Of a DNA stretch of 64,000 nt, positions 44,270-54,892 are shown one piece after another; position 1 is the stretch's first letter, and each line of letters opens with the position of its first letter. The stretch comes from Calliopum simillimum. Its lineage: Eukaryota > Arthropoda > Insecta > Diptera > Lauxaniidae. A model generated the notes under the pieces. It was not told where the DNA came from. It worked only from the letters and a program-made list of their open reading frames with translations, and made no database searches. Location: NCBI GenBank assembly GCA_951812925.1, contig OX638369.1, forward strand, positions 62,014,228 to 62,078,227, in the 5' to 3' direction. A program made the position numbers and the translations under genes.

Positions 44270-44485
44270 TAGATGTGTTTACGACGACAGTTGATCCGTG
44301 CTTGTATAAGCATATTCTGAGAAACTTTTGCTCAATTTAACACAGATGAATAAGTGAGCTTAAGTCTAATAAGCACACTTAGTTATTATGTTAAATTAAG
44401 TACGTTTGCTGTTGCTTTCCCAAACGTTTTTCAGAATGTGCTTGTACAAGCACAGATAAACTGTCGTCAAAAACACTGCTGGTGT
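44270..44485. mobile_element. Small palindromic MITE (GACGACAGTT... arms)
   Basis: 'acgacgacagttgatccgtg' and 'cttgtataagcatattctga' at 44281-44322 pair with 'tcagaatgtgcttgtacaag' and 'cacagataaactgtcgtc' at 44432-44472. Outer parts match weakly ('gatgtgttt', 'aaacactgc'). Confidence 0.65.
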
Positions 44486-45717
44486 TATAGTTGGAATCGT
44501 TTTTATGCTAGAAAATGTGTGATATAACAAATATTCGGAGAATAGCAAATATCTCATCCCTATTGTGTGCATGGCTCAATGCTCTCCCTAGGAGTTACTG
44601 GAGAACACATACTATACAAGTACAAATTGTATGTGTGTCTGTATACGTCTTTATGAGGAAGTTTCCACAAAAGCCAGAAATGAAGATGACTTGCCACGAA
44701 ATGAAATGAGATGTATTTAATAATGAGAATGCGACATGTGGCGCTCGATATTAACGTATGAAAAATATCCACAAGATGTGCTGCTTTTTGAGGGAAAATA
44801 AAGCGTTAAGAATTAAATGACTAAAGAAAGTAGAAAAATGAAAAGGGAAATGTGTACATATGTATGTATTGTGTGAAAGTACAAAAAAAATTGCACGTAG
44901 TACTTATTCAAAAATTAATTTTATTAAAAATGAATGCAAAAAAATTAAAAATGTAAGCAGAAAATGTTTTTTTTTTTTAATTAACCAGAACAGCTGTTAA
45001 CAATTTTTGTAAATATTTTGCTATTGTTCCAGCCGTTGGTAATTAAAAAGTTACATCATCTTGGTACTTCAGGGTAATATTAACATATCGGCTGATAAGC
45101 TCTAATAAAAAAAACACAACTTTATTGGTTAAATGTTTTTTTTTATTCTTGTAGAATGATTTATGTATTATGATTTTTTTTGCACTTTTGGTTAGAATAT
45201 CTGAAAGTACAGATAAGCTAGCACAATTCTGTCGGATTGATAAAAGTCTACATCTAAAATTTCTATTCTTGTTTTTGTTTGTTGATTTTAAATTTCATTA
45301 AAATTGGGATTTCTCAACAAAAAAAAAAAAAAATCATCACATACGATTTTATTGAACAAGTATTATGGTACCTGAAGGTCCCCAGATACCAATTCAGTAG
45401 AAAGCGCGCGAGTGTTGTTTTGTTTTCGAATTAAGTAGAATCGTTTCCACATAGCCGCGTTTTTGTGAATGTCGCTGATTGTATGGTTTTGATAGAAATC
45501 AATTTGTTGTCATGTTGGCGTATTAATTTACATTGAATTTCAGCATTAATGGTACTGCAGACCCCGCTTAATCGACACCTTTTAATTGATTTCCCCGCAT
45601 AATTGATCTAAAAAAAGCCTATTGAAAAAAGCATCCAAATCTCTTGTTTATAATTTCCCGCTTAATTGGTTTCCCCGGTTAATTAATAGTAACAAAATGG
45701 TTGCTAAATCAAAAATA
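44486..45717. other. No gene recognised
   Basis: Mostly AT-rich. About 44575-44625 ('ctccctaggagttactggag') matches a block at 51820-51860. Around 45555-45690 'ccccgcttaatcgacacc', 'ccccgcataattgatc' and 'cccgcttaattggtttcc' recur, which looks like the end of another reiterated-motif element. Confidence 0.4.
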
Positions 45718-46377
45718 GGGTAAGGGAGGGAAATATGGACCACCAATCTTTCTTTTTTAAATAAAACTCAAAAAACATAAAACGAAACAATTAATTTTAT
45801 GTCATTCATTAAAGGAAACAATTAACCTTTATTCTGATTCATTTTTAGATAAATATCTCATCAGGATAAAGAAAAAAAATTAAAAATCTGAAAATACTCA
45901 AAATGAAGATCAAAAAAAAGTGTAGTGTAATATGAACTATATAGTACATATTGCCCCACATGTTTATTTGGTACAGAAGTTACATATAAAAATGTCACTT
46001 CCACATCCGGCAAATTTTTCATAACTCCAAGAACGTCAGATTACACATTCAACCCAAAATTCGCCAGGGCGATCTTCTGAGTAAAGAGTATTACATTATA
46101 TGCATTTTTCATCTTTTTTTCTTTTGTAGTTAACGAATTACAAATAATGACCATCAGACTCGTCATGAAATTTATAGCTAGATTCCCCATCTAGAAAAAC
46201 TACTTTACAGAAACATGCGACTTCACCGAACGCTAAAATCGTACTATTATAAGTTTTAGGTATTAGCGTTAAATTTTAACATGAATAACGGTTAATACTA
46301 TGTATGCAGTGCAAAATAACCATGTGGTCCATATTACCCACATAGTCCATATTTTCCTCCCTTACCCTACATGTAAA
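45718..46377. mobile_element. TA-flanked MITE with reiterated AATATGGACCAC motif
   Basis: TA-flanked (45716-45717, 46378-46379). Left end GGGTAAGGGAGGGAAATATG, right end read inward GGGTAAGGGAGGAAAATATG. The motif AATATGGACYAY is present once at the left end and twice at the right (46319-46356 complement), with a weaker copy near 45930-45960. 660 bp, non-coding. Same architecture as 9723-10274. Confidence 0.75.
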
Positions 46378-46626
46378 CCACCATTTTTGAAAAATCAACG
46401 ACATTAAAAGCAACTGATAGAAAAATCTAAACAATTTTCAATTCAGCTCAATAATGATTTTAATCCTACTCCGCGAGGGTGTCGCCTTTCGTAAAGTTCA
46501 TGAAGAAGAATCCTCAGCAAACTTAGAAGGTGTAAATAACTTCAAAAACGTAGTTCTTCTCGGATTATTAAAAAGATTGATTAAGCTGATATTTTGTAAT
46601 GCCTTTTTTTATTTCTAATAGTCCGG
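46378..46626. other. No gene recognised
   Basis: Short spacer with no recognisable motif. Confidence 0.3.
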
Positions 46627-47307
46627 GAGCCTGCAATACTAAAAGTGCCGTCATCGCGGATTCTGAAATTTTTAATGAAAAATGGTAGTTTACACTTAGA
46701 CGCATAAGAAAAGCTTGGTCAGCGTAGTTATAACCTGGCATAAATATTTTTAAATGATTTTTGAATTATTAAAATTCCGGAATGTTTTGCCGTCATCGTG
46801 GATTTTGATCAATCTTATAGTAATCGATGCTAAATTTCATAACCATTCAGAAAAAATCCGGCCGACAAAATTTTTTTTGCCGAAAATGACCGGCAGACCT
46901 ACAATTTCTCTGTTATCACGAAAATTTGTTTTCTTTCTTTTTTTAATTTGCGTGTTTTAATGTCAAATTTTAAAATATCTTGGTATGCGAGCTTAGAAAC
47001 TGCTGAAAGTACCCACTGTCGCACCATTAAAATAGGTCTGCCGATCATTTTCGGCAAAAAATTTTGGTCGGCCGGATTTTTTCTGAATGGTTATGAAATT
47101 TATCATCGATTAATATTAAGATTGATCAAAATCCGCTAAGACGGCAAAACATTCCGAAAATTTAATAATTCAAAAATCATTTAAAAATATTTATGCCAGG
47201 TTATAACCACGCTGACCAAGCTTTTCTTATTCGTCTTAGTGTAAACTACCATTTTTCATTAAATATTTCAGAATCCGCGATGGCGGCACTTTTAGTATTG
47301 CCGGCTC
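46627..47307. mobile_element. 681-bp foldback element with ~280-bp arms
   Basis: Ends GAGCCTGCAATACTAAAAGT and ACTTTTAGTATTGCCGGCTC. Arms pair almost continuously: 'gtttacacttagacgcataa' with 'ttcgtcttagtgtaaac', 'ggtcagcgtagttataacct' with 'aggttataaccacgctgacc', 'tgccgaaaatgaccggcaga' with 'tctgccgatcattttcggca'. The loop is about 125 bp. A read-through transcript would form a long hairpin. Confidence 0.85.
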
Positions 47308-48173
47308 ATTGCCTATAATGCTACTGGAGATTATTAAAAAATGTACCCTTAATAACCAACTATCCAAAAAAAAAAAAAAAAAAAGAAAAAAAGTTCATTG
47401 CGAAAATGTGTGCGCTTGACAAGCGTCCGGTTTTCGCCCGGACAATTCAGTTTTTGAAAGCTATGTCCGGTCTGTGCGATAAATAGCTTCAGAGATATGA
47501 CACCGCCTATTTCTGCCGTAAAATTATATATGGCCGCAACTTGAGTTATGGCCTTTTTGTTTTTATTTCTTTATTAGAGTAAGTGACTTTTGATCTGCAT
47601 TTCTATGCAATCCAGGACTCCATACGTTTTCCCTTTCTCTTGCAAATTGCAAATTTTAAAGAGTTAACTCAAAAGATTTTTAGAATTTACAATCACAAAA
47701 GGCAGTAAATTAAGATAACTACTCTTTATTATTCAAAAAAAAAACAATTTGGAATTTGAATAAATAATTTTCGTTCAAAAGTCAATTCAAATTGTGTTGG
47801 TTTTAAATCTTTAAGATATTTTATAATTTGTTTCCAGAATAGTGAACCTTTCTCAAAAACAGAGTCTAGATTTTGTAAGTTTTGTCATGTCTTTCAACAA
47901 AAAGTAAGTTTTGCAATTATAAAAGGCAGCAACTTAATTTGAAATTTTATTTTCTTTGTATTTTTTTCTTCAAATATACATAAAACACTGTAAGTTAAGT
48001 CATAACATTGAAACAAGTTAAAACTTGTGCGCGATAAAATAATAAAAGGCAGCAAAATAAAGTTACTGCCTATTTTTCAAAGGATTTAAAAATAAAATTA
48101 AGGTAATATACAATTTTATATCAACGTAAAGTTTGTGAAATAGGTATTATATTCTTATACTATTTTTATTGTA
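47308..48173. other. No gene recognised; poly-A run
   Basis: A-run at 47368-47396. 47460-47530 belongs to the dispersed repeat seen near 7390 and 13600. The part before 48174 ends in a good splice acceptor for the following exon. Confidence 0.4.
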
Positions 48174-48598
48174 GTGGTACAATTGTAACTTTGGAAGATA
48201 CCAAAGTAATATCTGCACAGGATAAAAGATCTGATTCACCAACAGATCATTATTATATAGAACTCAACGAAAGTTACGATGCCTGTGAAAATGTAGATTT
48301 AAGTGGAGAGCGTAACGAAAAAATGGATTTGCAACTCTCAGAAGAAGAAAATGCTGAAACAAATTTGAACCCAGTTTTCTTTGATGACAATAATATAAAA
48401 CTATTGGAAGCTACAATAGATTCTTTTAGTCATTTTTCGGATTTCAGTGATGATTCCCAAAACGGTCCAATGAGCCATTGGAATATAATATTAAATTTGA
48501 AACAAATTTGAATGCTTTCGATCAGAGTGTAAGTAGTCCACAAAGTGAATTAGACCAAACTGATGCACATAGGTGCAACAAATACGTTACTTTTACCG
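48174..48598 (+). pseudogene. 5' part of a QNKN-motif (DUF7869-like) gene
   Basis: After an acceptor ('ttttattgtag') a frame opens with GTIVTLEDTKVISAQDKRSD, continues acidic (LSGERNEKMDLQLSEEENAE, FDDNNIKLLEATIDSFSHFS) and stops at 48511, but a shift into another frame keeps it open (FETNLNAFDQSVSSPQSELD) up to 48598. There the CACAGTG element interrupts it. Coding resumes at 51621 with PCKNECRIK. An acidic N-terminal region before a PC..CR.KC motif is what I recall for this protein family. Joined over the element, the frames are disturbed, so it is a pseudogene. Confidence 0.5.
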
Positions 48599-48859
48599 CC
48601 TTGCACAGTGTTTTACGTAGAACAAGCTAGGTGGACAAAATTCATTAACAGATATCTAAATATTAGTAATGAGATAATGTCAACAATACCCGAAATACAT
48701 TATATACCTACTTTTTTTTGTGTAAATATTTGATGGTGGCAAACAACTGAGTGCAGAAGTCAACTTATGATTGTAAGTTCAATTTTAAATATTTATTCTT
48801 TTCATTAAGCAATAAAGCAACTTGATTTTATTGTGGCAAAATCAATATTTTGTGATAAT

Positions 48860-50400
48860 TTTAGTAATGAATTTTATAGCAAAAAGAACGTATTTTATGT
48901 TTTAGTTAGAGTTTTTTCATTTCCTCCTTTGGGTTATGTGTAAGAAAGCTTCGAAAATAGATAAAAAAGTTATTCTTTTTTTTTTCGTTTTCCAACTTTG
49001 AAGGAGACGAAATTGCATGTACCCGCTTGTACCCAGTCTAAATTTTGGATATATGTTAGCTGCACCTATTTCCTTGATGAATATATTAGTTTTAACCTGC
49101 GCACTGGTGTTCATCTATTTTATTTTAATTTTTTTCAAAATTAGGGGTCTGCACAAGGCGTCTTGTTTGCATTTTAAGACATTTCGTTTCAAGATACGTT
49201 ATATTTTGTACCTGCTTTTTATTTATCAAATGCTCTAATTCATTGTCGTGTGTAAATGTCTTGACAGAACTAGAATTTGATAGAAAATAAACAAATACTG
49301 TGCTAAGTCTTGTTTGATTTGTTTCAGTTATTTTAGTTGCATACTGTAGTAGTAGTGTACACTACTAAATGCTAATGGTGTGATAAGAGTAGTTTATTGC
49401 TCTCTTCTTGTGCCTCTTTTTTGTTTACGCTCTCTCTCTCTGTCGCAAAAATGTATGAAAGCTACTACAATTCTGCAAATGTTACCATATCATATATTTT
49501 ATTGTGGTTTCTCTACTAGCACGTTTTACAGTGACCTGAAGTATTTGTTTTTATAAAATAGAGTTCACTGATGTATTTTTTAGAACCAAGTTTATTTTTC
49601 ACACTGATAAAACAAGACATTGTAAATAGTGTCAAAATTAAATCAGTGTACACGATGATTTGAATCTTGAATTTTTTGGATCAAATGCATCAGTTCAGTG
49701 TAAAATACGGGTGTAAAAAAAAGTACACTTTATTTCAAGATGTCTTGTGCAGACCCCTATTCAGAATACATACCTTTAATTTTTTTTTTAATTTATATTA
49801 AAATTTTTTGCTTTGTCTTAAAAAGATCGTAATTTTATGACATTTCTAGTGATGGATTTTATAAATGAAGGTTAGCGTTTTGTGTTTGAATAATATTTTT
49901 GGCATTCCTTTCCTCAGGAAATGTTTCGAAAACACTTAAAAAAATAACTCGTAGTTTTATTATTATTCAACTTTAAAGGAGCTGGAATTGCATGTACCCG
50001 CGTATACCCAGTCTAGATTTTGGATATATGTTAGCTATTCCATTGATGAATATATTAGTTTTAACTTGCACATTAGAGTTCATCTATTTTATTTTAATTT
50101 TTTCCAGAATACCTTTAATAATTTTTTTTTATTTTAATTTATATTCGAATTTTTTGCTGTTTTTAACGTCTGTTATATGTGTATTTAAATAGTTCGAAAT
50201 TTTGTGACAATTCTCATGATGGATTTTTTAACAGAAGGTTAGTATTTTGTGTTTAAATAAGACATTTGTTATAACTTCCCTCAGGGAAAGTTTCGAAAAC
50301 ACTTAAAAAATAACGTTTATCTCTGTGTGTCCAGACTAAATTTTGGATATAAGTTATTTGTACCTGACCATTGGATAGCAATTATTTTATTTTTTCAGAA
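48860..50400. repeat. Triplicated block inside the CACAGTG element
   Basis: Three direct copies near 48864-49141, 49845-50110 and 50212-50400 share 'gatggattttataaatgaag'-type, 'gtttcgaaaacacttaaaaa'-type and 'ccagtctaaattttggatat'-type segments, and each ends in a splice-acceptor-like 'tttttc(c)ag|aa'. The first copy is followed by the 618-bp MITE. The third leads into the open frame at 50398. Confidence 0.75.
49142..49759. mobile_element. 618-bp hAT-type MITE (TAGGGGTCTGCACAAG ends)
   Basis: TAGGGGTCTGCACAAGGCGTC at the left is matched at the right by the complement of TAGGGGTCTGCACAAGACATC. Flanks TTCAAAAT and TTCAGAAT (49134-49141, 49760-49767) are an 8-bp duplication with one change. 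The empty site is visible in the second copy of the triplicated block. Contains a (CT)n tract near 49430. Confidence 0.85.
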
Positions 50401-50928
50401 CATTTTCACTCAATCTCAAGAAGTGAGTTCTTTCAAGAGTGGCTTAAGCATGACAAGGCCAAAAAAAATGACTTTTACGAATTTATAGTATCAAAATTCA
50501 AAGTGTTTGATGTAACTGAAGACTGTGTGAGGGTAATTAAGGAGAAAATTGCCAACTGATCTTCAAAAATCGATCCAAAGTGGGTTTCTGCAGGGAAGTC
50601 TAAAGAACGCTTTATGATAAAGTTTAAAAGCTGGTTGGATGGTGAGGATTTTAAATTTGGTATATTTTCTTCACAACCACTACCATCCACATCATCTAAG
50701 AATGATAGTTCAGCTGGTAGACCAAGAAAAGACTTTAAAGATTTATCGTTTAAAAAGAAAAAACGACGTGTAGAAGATCTTGTTGAGTCACGCAGTGCTG
50801 CAGAGCTGATGACGACTGCAGAAATAGTAGTGAGATCGGCTGGGAACCGAAACTATGCAAAAATTATAAAAAATACGAATGTTAGTGGAAGTTTAAACTC
50901 TTCGCCCAACAACTCAATTTGTTATTAG
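50398..50928 (+). pseudogene. Open frame carried by the CACAGTG element, one in-frame stop
   Basis: After acceptor 'attttttcag' it reads HFHSISRSEFFQEWLKHDKA, DFYEFIVSKFKVFDVTEDCV, then one TGA at 50557-50559, and in the same frame SSKIDPKWVSAGKSKERFMI, FKSWLDGEDF, STSSKNDSSAGRPRKDFKDL, KKKKRRVEDLVESRSAAELM, TAEIVVRSAGNRNYAKIIKN, ending at 50928. GRP-then-KRR and repeated 'sAAEl' helices resemble N-terminal segments of several insect transposon proteins. I do not assign a family. No catalytic region follows. Confidence 0.45.
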
Positions 50929-51603
50929 TTTGATATGTTACCACTAATTACATTACTAATGCATTTGTATCGTACTGCGAGTAGTAATTGAACATTTGCA
51001 AAAAAAGAAACAATAAATGTTGGTTTTTATACTTTTTCCAACATAAAAAAATTCTGTTGTTTTATTTCTTTTTGGGTTTTTTGTTTAATTTGTTTTAGAT
51101 AGCTATTCAACGATACCAATTTTTGCTGGTTCAAACCCTCTCTATTAAGATCTTTTCCCTATATATCTTTTTCCTCTATATATGAATTGAAAATATTGAA
51201 ATAAAATAAAATGAATCTGTATGAAAACCCCCAATGAGCAATTTCTGGTTATGATGATGATCTATGCTGAATAAGAAAAAATGTTTCAGACGAAAGTGTA
51301 GTATTTTTCCACGTAAAATCAGAATCCGCAATAAAAATTGGGAGTTTCCATATAAAATTTTGAAGTTTCTTCCGTCGACCGCGGGGGGAGAGGTGTAGAG
51401 GGTCAAAATTGGTATCGTTGCACTGCCCTCTTAAAATATTGGACACGTATTTTTTATTTTTATTTAACGCGCAGCATTAAAAACACTTGAGCGTTCCAGA
51501 AATTTTGGAACACCCTGTAAATCAAAATATTAATAATATGTCGTAATAAGGCTTACACTACCCAAAAATATCAAAAAATAATTTTGTCCAGCTAGCTTGT
51601 TCG
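50929..51603. other. 3' part of the CACAGTG element, non-coding
   Basis: AT-rich. Near 51495-51515 is 'ttttggaacaccctgtaaat', an ACAGGGTG-type end like those at 990-2060. Confidence 0.4.
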
Positions 51604-51620
51604 TGAAACACTGTGCCTTG

Positions 51621-53294
51621 TAAAAACGAGTGTAGAATAAAAAGCTCACTAAAGTTTAATAACACTCAGAGGCAACAAATTTTTAATAACTATTATAATC
51701 GTGGTTTTGCAGAGCGCCGGCTTTTTCTTGATAAGTATGTGGCGGAATTCAAAGCTGCTACACAAACCGCTTGCATGAATCCCTTTAAACGTAACTATAC
51801 TGGAGAGATTTCATATTGGCCCTATGCTCCTCCTAGGAGTTAAAGGAGAATACATACATACTGTCAGGTATTCTTTACCTAAAGAAAATTATTCAAATCC
51901 TGTACAAGTATGCAAAACAATGTCTTTGCATACTTTAGGTAAAAAATCAGACAAATTTAGAGTTTGTCATAGACGATCTAAGGCTACCAGAGTGCAGCTT
52001 CTAAATATTTATAAACTCATACAATCCTGTTTTATCTCACTAAAATTTAAATCATGCTCCAAATAGACGATATTTTCCACCAGGGTTACCAATAAGGTTT
52101 TTATATACAGAATACATAAAAAAACATGAACGGATATCTTATGAAACTTTTTGTAAGATATTTGCAAGGCAAAACGTAGGATTTTCAACGCCTTTTCAAG
52201 ATAAATGCACAACATGCTCATTGCAAGAACAGCATAGAAAAGAGGTTTATAATAATTATTATTTCTATTTATATACCAAGTAACAAAACTTTATTTAAAG
52301 GCACATGAAGACAACAATAATGTCGATGAAGATGAATTGTGTGATGAATGTGTTGAATACCAATATCATAGGATGAGATATAGAGCTGCAAGGCAAAAAT
52401 ACCAGGAAGCTGCTCAAAAGATAACATAAACAAAAACATTTGCATATTTGCAGTCGATATGCAAAAGGTTTTGATAATACCAAAAATGCTTATAAAAAAT
52501 GCTTTCTTTGTAAGTAGACTTATCGTTATGAACGAAACATTTGCTTCTTTAAATACAGGTTACAACAAATATGTTTTATGGCATGAAGGTATTTGTGGAC
52601 GTAACGCTGCAAATGTTTCTTCAACATACCTTAAAATTATTCAATTGGCTGATCCTGAAGTAACACAATTTAATTTCTGGGCTGAACACTGTTCTGCTCA
52701 AAACAAAAACTGGACCCTTTACACTATGTTTGTTAAAGTTGTTAATGAAGAATGGGGACCAGAAAAAATAGTTATGAAATATTTCGAGCCAGGACACTCA
52801 TTTATGAAATGTGACGCATTACATGGTCAAATAGCCAAAAAATGGAGACAAACAGAGCAAATTTTGGATATGAACGATGTTGTTAAAACTATAAAAATGG
52901 CGGATAAAAGGGCTGAAGTTATTTTTATGCATACGACAGACTTCAAAATCTTAAGTAACGGCGTTAAGGTAAGGCGTAAAAATTACACAGTTGTTCCACT
53001 ATTAAACGAAATCCGATACGTTGAATTTAGAAAAGGGATCAAGAATTTTATTTTGTAAAACTTGTCTAACAGAGGATGTTTTAAAAGAGTGTGATTTTCT
53101 GAAAAAATTTTAAACCGATAATATAGATATATCGGTAGCTACAAATCGCGGCGTTAACACAAAAAAATTGAATAATATTAAAGAAAAACTGCTTAAGCAT
53201 ATGCCGTCAAGAAAAATAATTTTTTGGAATGAATTGGACGAAAATGAAGTGGTAGATGATATGGGTAACACTATCGAAGTAACGTTTATGTAGT
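51621..53294 (+). pseudogene. QNKN-motif (DUF7869-like) transposon protein, main part
   Basis: Segments in order: PCKNECRIKSSLKFNNTQRQ, FAERRLFLDKYV, NPFKRNYT, a ~70-bp insertion (51800-51868), VQVCKTMSLHTLGKKSDKF, VCHRRSKAT; ERISYETFCKIFARQNVGF, DKCTTCSLQEQHRKE, an intron of about 60 bp (52242-52298), DELCDECVEYQYHRMRYRAA, then the uninterrupted stretch to 53058 (from 52459): AVDMQKVLIIPKML, GYNKYVLWHEGICGRNAANV, FNFWAEHCSAQNKNWTLYTM, IVMKYFEPGHSFMKCDALHG, and the tail RGVNTKKLNNIKEKLLKH to a TAG at 53294. The C-AQNKNW and EPGHSFM motifs define the family; where relatives usually have DNC before AQNKN this copy has EHC. Role unknown; repeat-borne, probably a transposase-like RNase H fold (inference). 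Confidence 0.7.
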
Positions 53295-53543
53295 TTCAAC
53301 ATCATCTTAGTTCCAAGTTTTATGTTAATGTAACATGTCTGTATTGTAATTCGTTATTTTTCACATTTCTATCATTAAAATTAAATTTGTTTTGTTCTTG
53401 TTATTACCTTTCTTATTTTTTTTGTCATTGCAAATATGCAAATAATAAAAAATTTCGGAGATGCTGCGCTTTAAAGATAGTACCATGAGTATACATATTT
53501 CCAGAATAATTGCAATGCTCCAACGAAACTGTTATAAAAATTA
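53295..53543. other. 3' flank, no gene
   Basis: AT-rich; possible polyadenylation region of the preceding gene ('aataataaaaaattt' near 53442). Confidence 0.35.
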
Positions 53544-54864
53544 AATTAATTGCTTAACAAACAACAAACCAATTGGACCCGTTCTTCAAAGACTTACACC
53601 ATTTATACATGAAGTTCAAATAGATAGCACAGTGGTTCAACTTATTAGAGTTGGTAGTCGCCTGTCAAAGGCTCCAATTTCGTATGATGCAAAATTTCCA
53701 ATATTATTGCCCAAGGATCATCGATTTACCTTACTTTATTTGGAATTTCTTCATCGCAGTCATCTTCACGCGGGACCAAAAGCTATTGTCGGTATATTGC
53801 GTCAAAAGGTCTGGGGAGTTAATGCCAGGGAGCTTGCTACAAAGGTGGTGCGCAATTGTGTGCACTGTTTTCATTACAAACCGAAGCTTTTGGGACAAAT
53901 AATGGGAAATTTACCGGCTGATCAACTCAGGTTGCAACGCCCTTTCTTGATATGCGGTATTGACTTTTGTGGTCCGTTTTACACCTCTTACCGAATCCGT
54001 GGAAAATCTCCATGTAAAACATATGCAGCTGTTTTTATATTTTTTGCTTCAAAGGCAGTACATATTGAAGTAACAACCGAGTTGCCTACTAATGCTTTTC
54101 TTTTATGTCTCAAAAGATTCATCGGCAGACGTGGTATACCTCAACGCCTTTACTGTGACAACGCCACAAATTTCGTAGGCGCTCAATCTAAATTGAAGGA
54201 ACTTCAGGAACGATTTTTACATCAAAATGCGATTGATGAAGTATTAGACTATAGCAACAAAACTGGCTTTCAATTCAGCTTCATTCCGCCACGCGCCCCA
54301 CATTTTGGAGGAATTTGGGAGGCTGCGATAAAATCTGCAAAAACTCTTTTAATTAAAAATGTTGCTCACGCCAATCTTACTCTTGAAGAACTTCAAACTG
54401 TCCTTGTTGAAGTGGAGGCAATATTAAATTCTCGCCCAATCTCACCAATGTCGGAGGATCCAAATGATGGAGAGGCTCTTACCCCAGCACATTTACTAAT
54501 TGGATCATCTCTACAAGCAATTGTTGATGAAAGTTTCGACTGTAGTAAAAATTCCTATTTGACTCGGTATCAACATGTTACATACTTAAAGCAACAGTTT
54601 TGGCAGCTATGGGTGAGAGACTATATACTTAATTTGCAACAGCGCTCTAAATGGTTGAAATCAGAGCCAAATATTAAGATCGGACAAATAGTCATCGTGC
54701 ATGTAGACAACATGCCTCCACAGGAGTGGGTACTTGCAAGAGTCACACAAGTGATTCCTGGGTCAGACGGACGAGTTCGTGTAATAGATTTGAAAACATC
54801 CAAAGGAACCATCCGGCGACCTATAGATAAAGTTGCACCGTTGTCTAATTCTGAAGATGTTTGA
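53544..54864 (+). pseudogene. BEL/Pao-type integrase and C-terminal region (5'-truncated element)
   Basis: One frame open from about 53544 to the TGA at 54864 (410 codons from the first ATG, 53632). It contains the zinc-binding HLHAG ... NCVHCFHYKP, the integrase core with all three acids in place (CGIDFCGPFYTSYR, LYCDNATNFVGAQSK, APHFGGIWEAAIKSAK) and the BEL-type C-terminal domain (LTPAHLLIGS, FWQLWVRDYILNLQQRSKW, DNMPPQEWVLARV, IRRPIDKVAPL). Gag, protease, RT and RNase H are missing, so it is a truncated copy despite the intact frame. Insertion is the function of this enzyme in the intact retrotransposon. Confidence 0.88.
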
Positions 54865-54892
54865 AAGCTGTCCCTTTCAACGCGGGGAGCAT

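Larger units (their letters stand above)
48604..51615. mobile_element. 3-kb element with CACAGTG ends and CCTTG duplication (Transib-like)
   Basis: Left end CACAGTGTTTTACGTAGAAC, right end complement CACAGTGTTTCACGAACAAG. Both then share AAGCTAG-(G/C)TG-GACAAAATT, so the TIR is about 37 bp. CCTTG flanks it (48599-48603, 51616-51620), and the insertion splits a protein-coding remnant. A 5-bp duplication with CAC(A/W)RTG ends is diagnostic of Transib, the relative of RAG1; CACAGTG is the V(D)J signal heptamer. An alternative hAT reading (CAGTG, 8-bp duplication) fails because the 8-bp flanks differ. No RAG1-like core was recognised; the one frame inside is at 50398-50928. It also contains a triplicated block and a hAT-type MITE. 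Confidence 0.65.

Noticed and set aside
48600..51620. Reading the CACAGTG element as a hAT (CAGTG start, 8-bp duplication)
   Set aside because: The 8-bp flanks GCCTTGCA and TGCCTTGT are not a direct repeat, while CCTTG is an exact 5-bp repeat.
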